DNA of 64,000 nucleotides. It comes from Dehalococcoidia bacterium (GTDB lineage Bacteria > Chloroflexota > Dehalococcoidia > GIF9 > AB-539-J10). Made by a program: the position numbers and the translations under genes. Position 1 is the stretch's first letter. Each line of letters begins with the position of its first letter. Where the stretch lies: the NCBI GenBank assembly GCA_003562475.1, contig PWUU01000077.1, positions 1 to 64,000 on the forward strand. Direction: 5' to 3'. The notes under the pieces were generated by a model. That model was given only the letters and a program-made list of their open reading frames with translations, ran no database searches and was not told the origin of the DNA. Below are positions 19,643 through 32,119 of the stretch, one piece after another.

Positions 19643-20091
19643 ATCCTCCTCCTTCTTCGGCTTAGCCTTCGGGTTTTCCCATTAGAACACTGTACGCCAG
19701 TGACACCGCCGTCCGCACCTGTGCGGTCCGATCGACACCCTGAAGTGGCTCGTGCCTCACGTGCCGGCAGGGCCACCGGTGTCTCATAGCGTATCAGGAC
19801 TGGATGAACGGCACCAAGAAGAAACGGCGGCATGACCCCATTCTCTGGGAGTCATAGAGGCAATCATGAGTAACAAAAGGCGCATCACACGAGAGTGTGA
19901 AGGCCGGTGCTGCTACCGGTCCTCTGTTGTGGTCCAGGTTGAAACACCGCAGTCACTGTCCCGCTTGAGTGCTCGAGCCATGGACGTGCGTAGTAGGAAT
20001 TGGCGGCGATGGCAATGATATCCTGGTGCGCCGTTTGACAGCATCATGACTTCCATCGAAAATGTCAGGACGGTCGCGGGGTGAATACACG

Positions 20092-20973
20092 ATGAGGATC
20101 GGCGCGTTCGAACTTGCTGAGCCGTTGCCGGACCTGCGAGAGCCTCATGCTCTGGCCATGCTGCGGCCATGGATTGACGCAGGCAGTGTCGGCGCTCTTA
20201 CGTTGCTTGAGGTCGAGCAGCAATTCGGCTCCCGGCATGTTGCCTCGCTGGTGCGGCCGGGTTCGTTCTACGACTTGACTCGGTATCGTCCTACCGTGGA
20301 CCTGCGCAACGGCAAACAAGAGCTCTCGATACCGAACACATCGGTGAGCATTGCGAACCCTCCTGATGGTCCGGATCTCGTCATTGTCAAGATGCTTGAA
20401 CCCCACATATTCGGAGAAACATATGTGGAATCAGTTCTATCGCTCCTGAGCACGCTGGGCGTACGGCGCTATCTCTGGCTTGGGAGCATGTATGACATGG
20501 TGCCCCACACACGTCCGCTACTGGTGAGCGGTGGAGGAATCGGGGTGCAGGTAGAAGCGGAGATACGTCGGTTGAAGGTACTTCCGACGGAATACCAGGG
20601 ACCCTCAACGCTGACTTTTCAGATTGTCCAACGAGCTCCTCTGATGGGAATTGAGACGATGTGGTGTATCGTGCACCTGCCACAGTACGTACAAGTCGAG
20701 GAAGACTATGCCGGGAAGGTCCGGCTCTTACAGATAGTCCAGGGCCTCTATGGCGTCCGCATCGATCATACCGACGTCGAGCGTGCGATGGAACAGACAG
20801 AGGCAATTGACCGCGCCATGACAGAGAACCCCGATCTTGCTGCGGTGCTGCCCCACTTTGAAGCACGGTACGAGGCGCTCCTGCATAATCGGGAGTGTGA
20901 CGCGGCTCCTTTGCCCCCGGACGTGCAGCAATTCCTCAAGGATCTTGGCAACTGCCGCGGAATGGACCTATGA
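20092..20973 (+). CDS. PAC2 (proteasome assembly chaperone-like) family protein
   Basis: MRIGAFELAEPLPDLREPHALAMLRPWIDAGSVG...DLVIVKMLEPHIFGETYVESVLSLLSTLGVRRYLWLGSMYDMVPHTRP. Confidence 0.75.
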   Translation: MRIGAFELAEPLPDLREPHALAMLRPWIDAGSVGALTLLEVEQQFGSRHVASLVRPGSFYDLTRYRPTVDLRNGKQELSIPNTSVSIANPPDGPDLVIVKMLEPHIFGETYVESVLSLLSTLGVRRYLWLGSMYDMVPHTRPLLVSGGGIGVQVEAEIRRLKVLPTEYQGPSTLTFQIVQRAPLMGIETMWCIVHLPQYVQVEEDYAGKVRLLQIVQGLYGVRIDHTDVERAMEQTEAIDRAMTENPDLAAVLPHFEARYEALLHNRECDAAPLPPDVQQFLKDLGNCRGMDL

Positions 20974-21039
20974 CAGCGTGCTGGCACACGTGCAATCAGG
21001 CCGGGTCCGCTCAGGTGCAGGTGAAAGAAGGGGCAACGT

Positions 21040-21945
21040 CTATGAGCGCAGTGTTGCGAGTTGTGCCCCGGCCTCTTCCTCGATCTCCCGCCGCGACGAG
21101 AGGCGCATTGCCTCCAGGAAGTGCGAGCGAGCGAGACTGCGAGCTTTCTCGTATGGCATCTCAAGGCTGTCAAGCGTCACAAGCCTGAGCGGTCCTGGCT
21201 CCTTGCCGGGCCCCCAACCCTTCGCATTGGATAGAGCCGCCCAGTAGAAGTTGCCGAGCGTCAGGTGGAGCCGTGCATCATTCGGATTCAGCTCGACTGC
21301 AGTTTCAATGACGTGTTGCGCATCAAGTATCCGGTCGGCGAGAATGTGAGACATAAACAGCGTATACGCGTTGGCGCTATGCTTCGGGCTCAGGCAGAGC
21401 ATTCGGAGCATTCGGTCTCGGTCCGGTGCGGAATCGAGCAGGGCAACGACATCCTCGGGGTTCTCGCTCTTCGACAGACGGTCCTCCACGGAGGTAACCT
21501 CATCATGCAACACACTCAGGCGTAGGGCTTCGTCGTACGCCTCCTTGAGGCGCTCCTCCCATCCTCCCGGGGTGTAGCGTCCGATGCTGACAAGCTCGCG
21601 CGGACCGTCGATTGCGCCTACGGTGAGCCGGTCCGCGAACTCGAGGCGTATCGACTCGCGATCGATAATACGGTAGTGGAGCTTTTCTTCTTTGTCCAGG
21701 AGCCCCTTGCGTGTGCGAAACAGGACGGCGAGGCCAAGACTATCCAGTTTGGCAATGAGCTGCGAGTACAGTTCGGCGCTCAGCGGACTGGTTTCGACGG
21801 GGGGGGCATGGCGCGACCTGGAAGGCGCATGAGTGGCGCGAAAGGCCACGATGAATCTGGCGCTCTCGATGGTCTCCTCGCTGGGCCGTTCCTTATGCTT
21901 CCCGATGATCATGTGCCGTCTCGCTCGATCGTTTCCGGTGGGCAT
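21040..21945 (-). CDS. Hypothetical protein with TPR-like C-terminal half
   Basis: 301-aa ORF; VIETAVELNPNDARLHLTLGNFYWAA is TPR-like. Confidence 0.55.
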   Translation of the reverse strand: MPTGNDRARRHMIIGKHKERPSEETIESARFIVAFRATHAPSRSRHAPPVETSPLSAELYSQLIAKLDSLGLAVLFRTRKGLLDKEEKLHYRIIDRESIRLEFADRLTVGAIDGPRELVSIGRYTPGGWEERLKEAYDEALRLSVLHDEVTSVEDRLSKSENPEDVVALLDSAPDRDRMLRMLCLSPKHSANAYTLFMSHILADRILDAQHVIETAVELNPNDARLHLTLGNFYWAALSNAKGWGPGKEPGPLRLVTLDSLEMPYEKARSLARSHFLEAMRLSSRREIEEEAGAQLATLRS

Positions 21946-21999
21946 GACCAGTATGATTGCGCGTCTGTTCTCGTATGTTAGGCTGGCGTGTCGTGGCTG

Positions 22000-22390
22000 T
22001 CAATTACCAGTGACGCTCTGTGCCTGCTGGAATGGGGGGACGGTCTGTGCCGCAAGGCAGATTTCCAGCCATGGTTGCACGGTGAAAGAACACCATTCTG
22101 GAGCGCTGATCTGAGAGGCACTTCTGCTGGCATCGACACGCGTACAAGAAGCGTCTCGCTTTCGACAGCGATCCTCGAGGGTGCTGCATGTACTCTGAGC
22201 CGCAGGATCGATGCGATAACCCTTGCGTGTTCCAGTACATCCGGCGTGTTAGTTGCGGATGGAGGGGTGCGCCTCTCAGTAATACCGCGCGTGGTTCAAG
22301 ACAGCGTGAACGTGCCAACAGTGGTTCTGAGGAGCCAGGACTACGTGGCTTCGGATGGAGAGGCTCTCTGCGGCTGAAGCAACGACGGGC
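22000..22390 (+). pseudogene. FGGY carbohydrate kinase (xylulokinase-like) C-terminal remnant
   Basis: PWLHGERTPFWSADLRGTSAGIDTRTRSVSLSTAILEGAACTLSRRIDAI...VADGGVRLSVIPRVVQDSVNVPTVV; no N-terminal ATPase domain, frame lost near 22370. Confidence 0.6.
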
Positions 22391-22657
22391 GTCGATGTTG
22401 CGGTAATCCCGGACACGGTTCCATTTCGGGGTGCGGCTGCCTCACCCGGCGAGCCTGAAGACAGTTCCTGGCGGGAATCCCGCCATCATCTCCGGGGTTG
22501 ATGCCGCGCCCACCTGTCCCGACACCGCCAGCGGCTTCGCTGGTCGGCTTTCGGGTTGCCAGTTGCCGGTTCCACGCGTATTCGAGGTTGTCTGGCAGGT
22601 TTGCCGGGATCGAGTGACATTGCCGCCGAGATCACCACCAATCTGAGCTGGAATCCT

Positions 22658-23062
22658 CTAATAGTCTGAGGAAGCGAAGGATGGCTTTCTGGCTTTGTCG
22701 GCCAAGTCCTGCCTGGGGGGACAGAAGATGTCGATTGCCTTGCACCCCGCCTCCGGGATGTAGCCGCCGTGCTCAGTGCCTGGAGGCAGAACCAGGACAT
22801 CGCCTTTCTTCAGGCGGTACAGTTTGCCTTCCACAATTTCGTCCTGCTCGCCATCGAGGACAATCATGATCTGCTGAACGTCATGCCGGTGTGGGGCGAA
22901 GTAGCTGTTTGGCTTCTGGTCAAGGAAGCTGATTAGAACCTTGCCCGACGAGACCAGCCGGCTATTCGATCCGGGTGCCAACTCTGTGAATGGCAGGTCA
23001 GGATAGTGGATGACTCTGCTGTTGAACTCTTCCGGTGTTGCATACGGCTCCTTCTTCTGCAT
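22658..23062 (-). CDS. Cupin-domain protein
   Basis: SYFAPHRHDVQQIMIVLDGEQDEIVEGKLYRLKKGDVLVLPPGTEHGGYI. Confidence 0.8.
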   Translation of the reverse strand: MQKKEPYATPEEFNSRVIHYPDLPFTELAPGSNSRLVSSGKVLISFLDQKPNSYFAPHRHDVQQIMIVLDGEQDEIVEGKLYRLKKGDVLVLPPGTEHGGYIPEAGCKAIDIFCPPRQDLADKARKPSFASSDY

Positions 23063-23539
23063 CCTTTACACTCCTTGTATCTCAGTTGACATCTGGCAGC
23101 CGCGCTACGAGCCGATGGCTGCGGGGGTGCAATAGTCCTTTCGGCAACTGGCAACAATGGCCGTGAGAGAGCGCTATTCTATCCTCTTGAAAGCTCCCGG
23201 AGCAAAGAGGACCAGGATCTTCCTACCCCCATAGCAAGCTGGCAGCCAGGGAGACCCACTATGCCAAGGGGGTACCCTGACCTGCCCGGGAACAGCCCCG
23301 ACATAAGCTGGAGTCCTCTATCAGGCTCACGAAGCGAAGGAGGGCTGCACCGTGTTTCGCAAGTGGGAGCAAATAATTGCCGTGCTCCAGCAGGAGGAAG
23401 CGCATGATGCACGAGCATCTTGACGCGAGACCGGGGTGAAGGGGTAGCGCGAAAGGCGGACGAGAGCTTCAGAATCTCGATTGTCGGATGTTCGGAGGAA
23501 GAATCGCGAGATTATTCCTCGATAGGAGGTGTTTACCTC

Positions 23540-23567
23540 TTGACACCAGAGGCTAAGACGCTATAAT
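23540..23567 (+). promoter_or_regulatory. Perfect-consensus sigma-70 promoter TTGACA-N16-TATAAT
   Basis: ttgaca 23540-23545 and tataat 23562-23567. The -35 box lies inside the inverted repeat cctct-tgacacc-agagg (23536-23552). Confidence 0.75.
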
Positions 23568-23574
23568 TGCTTCT

Positions 23575-23718
23575 CGTTTGCTCTGTTGTGGAGGATCGGA
23601 GGTTTCCAACAGTCAGCTTCAGCACACTATGCTGTCGTGTCTCGTCCTTCGGGCGACGAGGGTCCTGGACCTCCGGTGGAGGTGTGCTACAGGTCGAACA
23701 GGTTTTGAGAGGTATACG
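23575..23718 (+). ncRNA. Candidate structured leader or small RNA
   Basis: ctgttg/caacag (23583-23588/23607-23612); agcacac/gtgtgct (23621-23627/23682-23688); ctcgtc..cUUCGg..gacgag (23641-23660); acctcc/ggaggt (23669-23674/23678-23683); competing cggaggt/acctccg (23597-23603/23669-23675). Confidence 0.4.
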
Positions 23719-23919
23719 ATGGCAGACATGAAGAACGTTCGAAGGTCGAGGCGAGGTGCGCCCACAGTCGATCGCTGGCTTCTGGACGTGGACGATGAAG
23801 AGAGGCGAGAACTGGAGATCGACCCGTATGCCGGTCGCTTCCCCGGTGATCACCCCGACTATGATCTTGAAGATTCCGAATTGGACAGGCTGGGCGGTCA
23901 TGGCCTTTTCGGCTTCTGA
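23719..23919 (+). CDS. Small charged hypothetical protein (66 aa)
   Basis: MADMKNVRRSRRGAPTVDRWLLDVDDEERRELEIDPYAGRFPGDHPDYDLEDSELDRLGGHGLFGF; gagaggt RBS upstream of ATG. Confidence 0.5.
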   Translation: MADMKNVRRSRRGAPTVDRWLLDVDDEERRELEIDPYAGRFPGDHPDYDLEDSELDRLGGHGLFGF

Positions 23920-24123
23920 CGTGCGACGTCCTCCAGTTGCCCTGGATGATTCCATCTCCAGGGCGTCACGCTCCGTGAAACGGTGACGTGCAGTCACGAC
24001 GCGTCCAGCCGGTGATCGCCAGCTCGAGATACAGGGACCCGGCGACCTGCGCTCAGGTGTACGTACAGGTCCATTCTCGCATCTGCTACACTTGCTCCAC
24101 TCATCTTCCAGAGGAGGCGGCAC

Positions 24124-25308
24124 ATGAGAATCGTTAATGTGGAAGCGTTCGTCTTTGATGCAGGTTGGCGCCCATGGACCTTCGTGAAAGTCAGCACTGA
24201 TGAGGGCGTCACAGGATGGGGTGAATGCAGTGTGCCAAGAGGGCCGTTTGCAGTCGTAGGGGCTGTGGAGGATTTCAAACCCCTGCTAATCGGTGCCGAC
24301 CCGCGTGCGTACGAGATGCGCTTCTGGGACATGGCCCGGCTGGCTATTCAAGGGCCGCTGGGCGCGAGAGCAAAAGCCCTTGCTGGCATCGAACTGGCGC
24401 TGCTGGATATCAAGGCGAGGGCACTTGACATTTCGGTCGTCGAACTCTTCGGTGGTCCCACTCGTGAAGATGTTCGTGTCTACTGGTCACATTGTGCGAC
24501 CACACGCGCCCTCTATCCTGAGATGGGAAAGCCGCCCATACGCACGATGGCTGATATACATGCGCTCGGCAAAGAAGTCATCGATGCCGGCTATTCAGCG
24601 CTCAAGACCAACATTGTGTTTCCCGGGGATCCAGCACGTGTGCACTTCGACGGTTTCGGGGGAGGATTGGGAACCACCGATCAGGTCGCGGACAATGCGA
24701 TGCTCTCACATATTGAGACGCTCATCGGGACGTTTCGTGATGCAGTGGGTCCCCAGGTGGATATATGTCTCGACCTGAACTTCAACTTCAAGCCGGAGAG
24801 TTGCATTCGCATAGCACGCGTGCTCGAGCCGTACAGGCTAATGTGGCTTGAGATAGACATGTACAGTCCTGAGGCACTGCGCGCTATCAGGGAATTGGCC
24901 AGTACACCGATATGTACGGGAGAGAACTTCATCTACATGCGTGAGTTCCTGCCGTATTTCCAGAACAGGAGTGCCGATGTCTTCATGGTGGACGTCCCAT
25001 GGGTCGGCTTCAGCCAGTCGAAGAAGATCGCCGATCTCGCCCAGGTGTTCGAGTTCAACATGGCGCCGCACAACTACTACAGTCACTTCGCCTCGTTCAT
25101 TAGCGCGAGCCTGTGTGCCGTCATTCCGAACGTGCACATCATGGAGACGGATGTGGATGACGTACCTGTTCGAGAGGAGCTGGTGACCAGGGTGCCGGAG
25201 ATATCCGCCGGCCGCATGAAGATTCCTGCTGGACCAGGATGGGGCACCGAGGTCAATGAGGATGTGCTAAGAGCCTACCCGTGGAAGAAACCAAAGGCTC
25301 ACTGGTAG
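24124..25308 (+). CDS. Mandelate racemase/muconate lactonizing enzyme (enolase superfamily), galactonate-dehydratase-like
   Basis: VKVSTDEGVTGWGECSVPRGPFAVVGAVEDFKPLLIGADP...DICLDLNFNF...WLEIDMYSPEALRAIRELASTPICTGENF; RBS gaggagg. Confidence 0.88.
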   Translation: MRIVNVEAFVFDAGWRPWTFVKVSTDEGVTGWGECSVPRGPFAVVGAVEDFKPLLIGADPRAYEMRFWDMARLAIQGPLGARAKALAGIELALLDIKARALDISVVELFGGPTREDVRVYWSHCATTRALYPEMGKPPIRTMADIHALGKEVIDAGYSALKTNIVFPGDPARVHFDGFGGGLGTTDQVADNAMLSHIETLIGTFRDAVGPQVDICLDLNFNFKPESCIRIARVLEPYRLMWLEIDMYSPEALRAIRELASTPICTGENFIYMREFLPYFQNRSADVFMVDVPWVGFSQSKKIADLAQVFEFNMAPHNYYSHFASFISASLCAVIPNVHIMETDVDDVPVREELVTRVPEISAGRMKIPAGPGWGTEVNEDVLRAYPWKKPKAHW

Positions 25309-25421
25309 GCAGCGCGTTTCGTGTCGTGGGAAAGACACACAGGAGGCCGGTGATAGTCCTGCTCCCTGTGTGTATCCGTGGTTTCGGCACGGAAGATGCA
25401 GGACCGGAGGAGACGCAGGTG

Positions 25422-26195
25422 CTAGGCGCGTTCCTTCGGGCCAACCGGGGTGCGGAGTACTCCTATGCCCTCAATCTCCACTTCCATGACATCTCCCACG
25501 TTAACCACGTAGTGACCATTCTCGGGAGTGCCGGTGAAGACCACATCCCCGGCTCTCAGGGTCATGAACTCTGATATGTAGCTGATTATCCTGGCGGCGC
25601 CGAACAGCATCTCCGAGGTATTACTGTCCTGGATCACCTCGCCGTTCACCCTTCCCTTGATGGCCAGATTGGTGGGGTCGAGGTCGGTCTCAACCCATGG
25701 CCCCAGTGCGGATGACATATCGAAGCCTTTGGCTCTTGTGATGAGCCCCTTATCCTTCTGCAGGATGTCCATCATGCCGATATCGTTGCCACACGTGTAG
25801 CCAAGAACGTGGTCAAGCGCTTCGTGCTCGGCCACGTTGCGCGTGGTTCTCTTGATGACGCAGCACAGTTCGGCCTCGTGCGAGAGCTCCCGGGTGATTG
25901 CCGGGTACGGGATCTCCGCGCCCGGGTCAAGCAGTGTGGTAGGTGGCTTGAAGAAGAGCGATGGCTCCTCGGGGACTTCGGCGCCGAGATGCTTGATCTC
26001 CCCTATGTAGTTGAGGCCACAGGCTACGATGATAGTCGGTTCTGCGGGCGCCAATAGTCTGGCGTCACCGAGAGCGCAGAGTCGCTCTCCTCTTGCGAAA
26101 ACGCCATAAGGGTCTCCCTGAAGCGTGTAGAGGTCACCCCCATCGATGGTGCCCCAGCCTTGCGTTCCCTGGTAGTTGAAGCGCGCGACTTTCAT
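25422..26195 (-). CDS. Fumarylacetoacetate hydrolase family protein
   Basis: MKVARFNYQGTQGWGTIDGGDLY...IVACGLNYIGEIKHLGAEVPEEPSLFFKPPTTL...GDVVFTGTPENGHYVVNVGDVMEVEIEGIG. Confidence 0.88.
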   Translation of the reverse strand: MKVARFNYQGTQGWGTIDGGDLYTLQGDPYGVFARGERLCALGDARLLAPAEPTIIVACGLNYIGEIKHLGAEVPEEPSLFFKPPTTLLDPGAEIPYPAITRELSHEAELCCVIKRTTRNVAEHEALDHVLGYTCGNDIGMMDILQKDKGLITRAKGFDMSSALGPWVETDLDPTNLAIKGRVNGEVIQDSNTSEMLFGAARIISYISEFMTLRAGDVVFTGTPENGHYVVNVGDVMEVEIEGIGVLRTPVGPKERA

Positions 26196-26309
26196 GATTG
26201 CTCCTTGACGCCCCTCTGCCATTGCTGCCGGCATCCTGAACTGTGCGCCGGTCAATTGGCAGGGACCCGAGTGTCTCCCACCGATGCAACGCTCGTGTCT
26301 CGTTCACAC

Positions 26310-26339
26310 CGAAGGCCCGGAGACTTCTCCGGGCCTTCG
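26310..26339 (-). terminator. Perfect GC-rich hairpin between two minus-strand genes
   Basis: cgaaggcccggaga-ct-tctccgggccttcg: 14-nt arms, but no U tract. Confidence 0.55.
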
Positions 26340-26367
26340 TGGTGCTCTCGTGAAGCCAGGCGGTTCC

Positions 26368-27240
26368 CTATATTCCGCCAAGTGTGTCGAGTTGTGCCTG
26401 GGCGTCGTAGCTATAGTCCTCCGGGGAGCTCACGAAGTAGGACTCGCCACACGTAGCGCGAGGCTCGTTCTTTATGGAGGTCACCAGGTCGAAAGCCCTC
26501 TTCACGTGTGCTTCATCGCCCTCTATCGATAGGGTCACAGCGCCCTCCGAGCCCCCCACTCCGCCGGAGCAGATGTGGTATGCCTTGACGCCGGCAAGTA
26601 CGCCCAGCGCCTGAATCTCGGTAACCACCTTGCCGGTGATGACGGGAACGAGCTTGGCCGGCAACCCGAGACTCCACTTGTAGTAGTAGACCCCACTGTG
26701 GTTGGACGCATCCATCACGGATGGGACCAGTTTCTCCAGTCCTGCGGTGATAATGACGTGAGAGTTGCGTGCAGTGGTTATGGGGGTGAACATGCCCCAG
26801 GTGCCACCCTTGAGTGACGACGCCATGATCCCCGCGTTGCCCTGGGGGTCGATCGCATTGGCACCCTTGATGAACACGTCATCTGGGCCGAAATTGTGAA
26901 TCTCCACGTTGGAGTCTGCGTTCTCCACCACCTTGCCATCGTGCACTACGTGCATCGTACATGGCGGGGGTGCACAGTTGGCGTTAGTGGCACCATTGAA
27001 AACAAGCCCAACCGTCTGGTGTGACTTCGGCTCCACGGTGATGTTAAAGAGCTCTTCGCTGACATAGGCGGCCGTGATGCCACGGGCAATGATGATCCAC
27101 CCTTTCTTCATGGCGGCCTGCACTTCAGGCAGGGCTACTGTGGCCTTCGCGATGAGGCGCCTTGATGCTGCCGGGTTCAATGTGATGAGGGCAGCGACCT
27201 TGTCTTTGCCGGGATCTGGCAGATTGACTTCATAGAACAT
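26368..27240 (-). CDS. Conserved-looking hypothetical protein, family not recognised
   Basis: ~290 aa from MFYEVNLPDPGKDKVAALITLNPAASRRLIAKATVALPEVQAAMKKGWIIIARGITAAYV...; RBS ggaggt upstream of 27240. Confidence 0.65.
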   Translation of the reverse strand: MFYEVNLPDPGKDKVAALITLNPAASRRLIAKATVALPEVQAAMKKGWIIIARGITAAYVSEELFNITVEPKSHQTVGLVFNGATNANCAPPPCTMHVVHDGKVVENADSNVEIHNFGPDDVFIKGANAIDPQGNAGIMASSLKGGTWGMFTPITTARNSHVIITAGLEKLVPSVMDASNHSGVYYYKWSLGLPAKLVPVITGKVVTEIQALGVLAGVKAYHICSGGVGGSEGAVTLSIEGDEAHVKRAFDLVTSIKNEPRATCGESYFVSSPEDYSYDAQAQLDTLGGI

Positions 27241-27436
27241 ACGGATACCTCCCTGGACAATGTCCCGATTGTGCGTGTAACTGAGATTCAATACGAAGCA
27301 GTGCTAGAGGCAAATGGATATGATGCATCGATAGTCGTGCAATGGTATCGTGACCCCCTGAGAGTGTCAAGAATCATGTACGCGGCAGTGCGCGGTTGGT
27401 TTGGAACCGGTGCTCCTCTATAATGCGGGTTCAGCA

Positions 27437-28035
27437 ATGCGCACCACTGTCATCATGGGACTTGGCAATCCGGGTCCGGCTTATGCCGGGACGAGGCACA
27501 ACGTGGGGTTCCGCTGTGCGGATGACTTCGCGTTGAGGCACGGAGTGCGCTTCGCGCGGAACGCGTGCGGCGCTCAACTGGCCGAGTTAGAACTGGCCGA
27601 CGCGCATGTCGTAATCGCAAAACCTCGAACATTCATGAATTTGAGTGGGCGATCGGCACTGGCGTTGACACACGCTCTCGGTATATCACCGGAGAATCTG
27701 GTAGTAGTGTATGACGATGTCGACCTGCCGCTCGGGAGGCTCCGGGTACGACCCTCCGGTGGTTCAGGTGGTCACAACGGGGTAAGATCGATCCTGGAGG
27801 CACTTGATACAGATAAATTCCCAAGGGTGCGAGTGGGAATTGGCAGGCCTGACGAGCCGGGATCGACTGGATGGTCGGAGGCTTCGCTTATCGACTATGT
27901 GCTGACCTCGTTCACGGCTGAACAAGAGACCATCATAGAGGAAGCGATATCGAGAGTCAGCGACATCCTGGACTGTATAGTTGAAGAAGGCATCGACGCT
28001 GCAATGAGTCGGTTCAACAGTGTAGTATGGGCGCC

Positions 28036-28039
<4 letters not shown>
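27437..28039 (+). CDS. pth: Peptidyl-tRNA hydrolase
   Basis: TVIMGLGNPGPAYAGTRHNVGFRCADDFA...KPRTFMNLSGRSALAL...VVYDDVDLPLGRLRVRPSGGSGGHNGVRSI. Confidence 0.95.
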
Positions 28040-29822
<1,783 letters not shown>

Positions 29823-29828
29823 TGGTTC

Positions 29829-30821
29829 GTGGAGATTGTGACAGGCGTACACCAGTTGCGTATCCCCTTTCCAGAGGGCATCGAACGGCTGACAAATGCC
29901 TACGTAATTGAAGGAAACCGGGGAAGTATACTTGTCGATTGTGGATGGGATAGCTCGGAGGCGATATGGGCCTTCCGTGAGCAATTGCGGGTCGAGCGCC
30001 TGGCATTTGAGGACATCAATTGGATTGTGGTGACTCATGTGCACCCCGATCATTTTGGTATGGCTGCGAAGCTACGGGAACTCTGCGGCGCAAAGATAGT
30101 CATGCACCGGGCGGACGCGGAACTTATTCGTTCGCGATATGTGGATTATCGGAGTCTGGCAGAGGAAACGGAGAAAATGCTGCTGGCGCACGGCGTGCCG
30201 GCAGATGAGGCAGCCCGGATGCGCGCAGCTTCGGCGTGGGGAGCGCAATATGTGACGGCAGTAGAGCCGGATGTCGTGGTGGAGGACGGTGATACCATAT
30301 CGAATGGCACGTTCCAAATGGAAGTGCTTCACACCCCCGGCCACACACCCGGTCATCTCTGCCTGTATGATCCGCGCAAACGACGCCTGTTCTGCGGCGA
30401 CATTGTCCTGTTCGATGCGATGCCTCATGTTGGTGCTAATCCCCAATCGGGCAAAGACCCGGTTGCGGAGTACAAGAGTTCACTGGAGTACGTCAGTGAG
30501 CGATTGGTCAGCTTTGTCTTTCCCGGCCATGGTCCTGTGTTCAACAGTCTCGGGATACGATCGGAGGAGCTGCGTCGTTTGCTGGAGACTCGACAGCGCC
30601 AGATCCTTGCGGTGCTGGATGAGGGGTTGAAGGACGCGTACCAGGTGACCCGGGTGCTGTATCGGGGGGTTGATGCGAGTGATGCCGCGTATGAAGACCT
30701 GCACGCTCGGGAACGCAGGGCGGGAGTGACCGAGGTAATTGCGTGGTTGAGACACCTCGATGCCTGCGGCAAAATAGCCACGCTGGATCAGAATGGCAGG
30801 ACAGTCTATCTTGCCAAATAG
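29829..30821 (+). CDS. MBL-fold metallohydrolase
   Basis: THVHPDHFG...LHTPGHTPGHLCLYDPRKRRLFCGDIVL. Confidence 0.88.
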   Translation: MEIVTGVHQLRIPFPEGIERLTNAYVIEGNRGSILVDCGWDSSEAIWAFREQLRVERLAFEDINWIVVTHVHPDHFGMAAKLRELCGAKIVMHRADAELIRSRYVDYRSLAEETEKMLLAHGVPADEAARMRAASAWGAQYVTAVEPDVVVEDGDTISNGTFQMEVLHTPGHTPGHLCLYDPRKRRLFCGDIVLFDAMPHVGANPQSGKDPVAEYKSSLEYVSERLVSFVFPGHGPVFNSLGIRSEELRRLLETRQRQILAVLDEGLKDAYQVTRVLYRGVDASDAAYEDLHARERRAGVTEVIAWLRHLDACGKIATLDQNGRTVYLAK

Positions 30822-31853
<1,032 letters not shown>

Positions 31854-31880
31854 CGGCATGTGTTGTGCCACCTTCCGGCG

Positions 31881-31908
31881 CTACGGCGGAGTAGGAACTC
31901 CGCCGTAG
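31881..31908 (+). terminator. Rho-independent-like terminator after gap
   Basis: ctacggcggag-taggaa-ctccgccgtag, perfect 11-bp stem followed by a T-rich stretch. Confidence 0.7.
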
Positions 31909-32119
31909 TACTGTATTTGATTTCCGTTGATCGGTGCAAAGGTGTCATCACCTCTATCGTCTGAATGAGGGACACTTCGAGCGGGCCTCATTGTGCAAAT
32001 CCGGGTGGTGTGGGGAGCCTCGTGCCTCCTTTGTGCTTGTGACTTAGTGAAAGGTTTTCGGCTCGGACATAAACCGCCATACACGTTGTCACGTTTGTCT
32101 TATAATAGACATCGTTGTG

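Noticed and set aside
23583-23718. Structured leader considered as SRP (4.5S) RNA or tmRNA
   Set aside because: The SRP apical-loop signature (GGAAGGAAGCAG-type) and tmRNA ends (tRNA-like T arm/CCA) are absent by eye. Kept as an unclassified candidate RNA.
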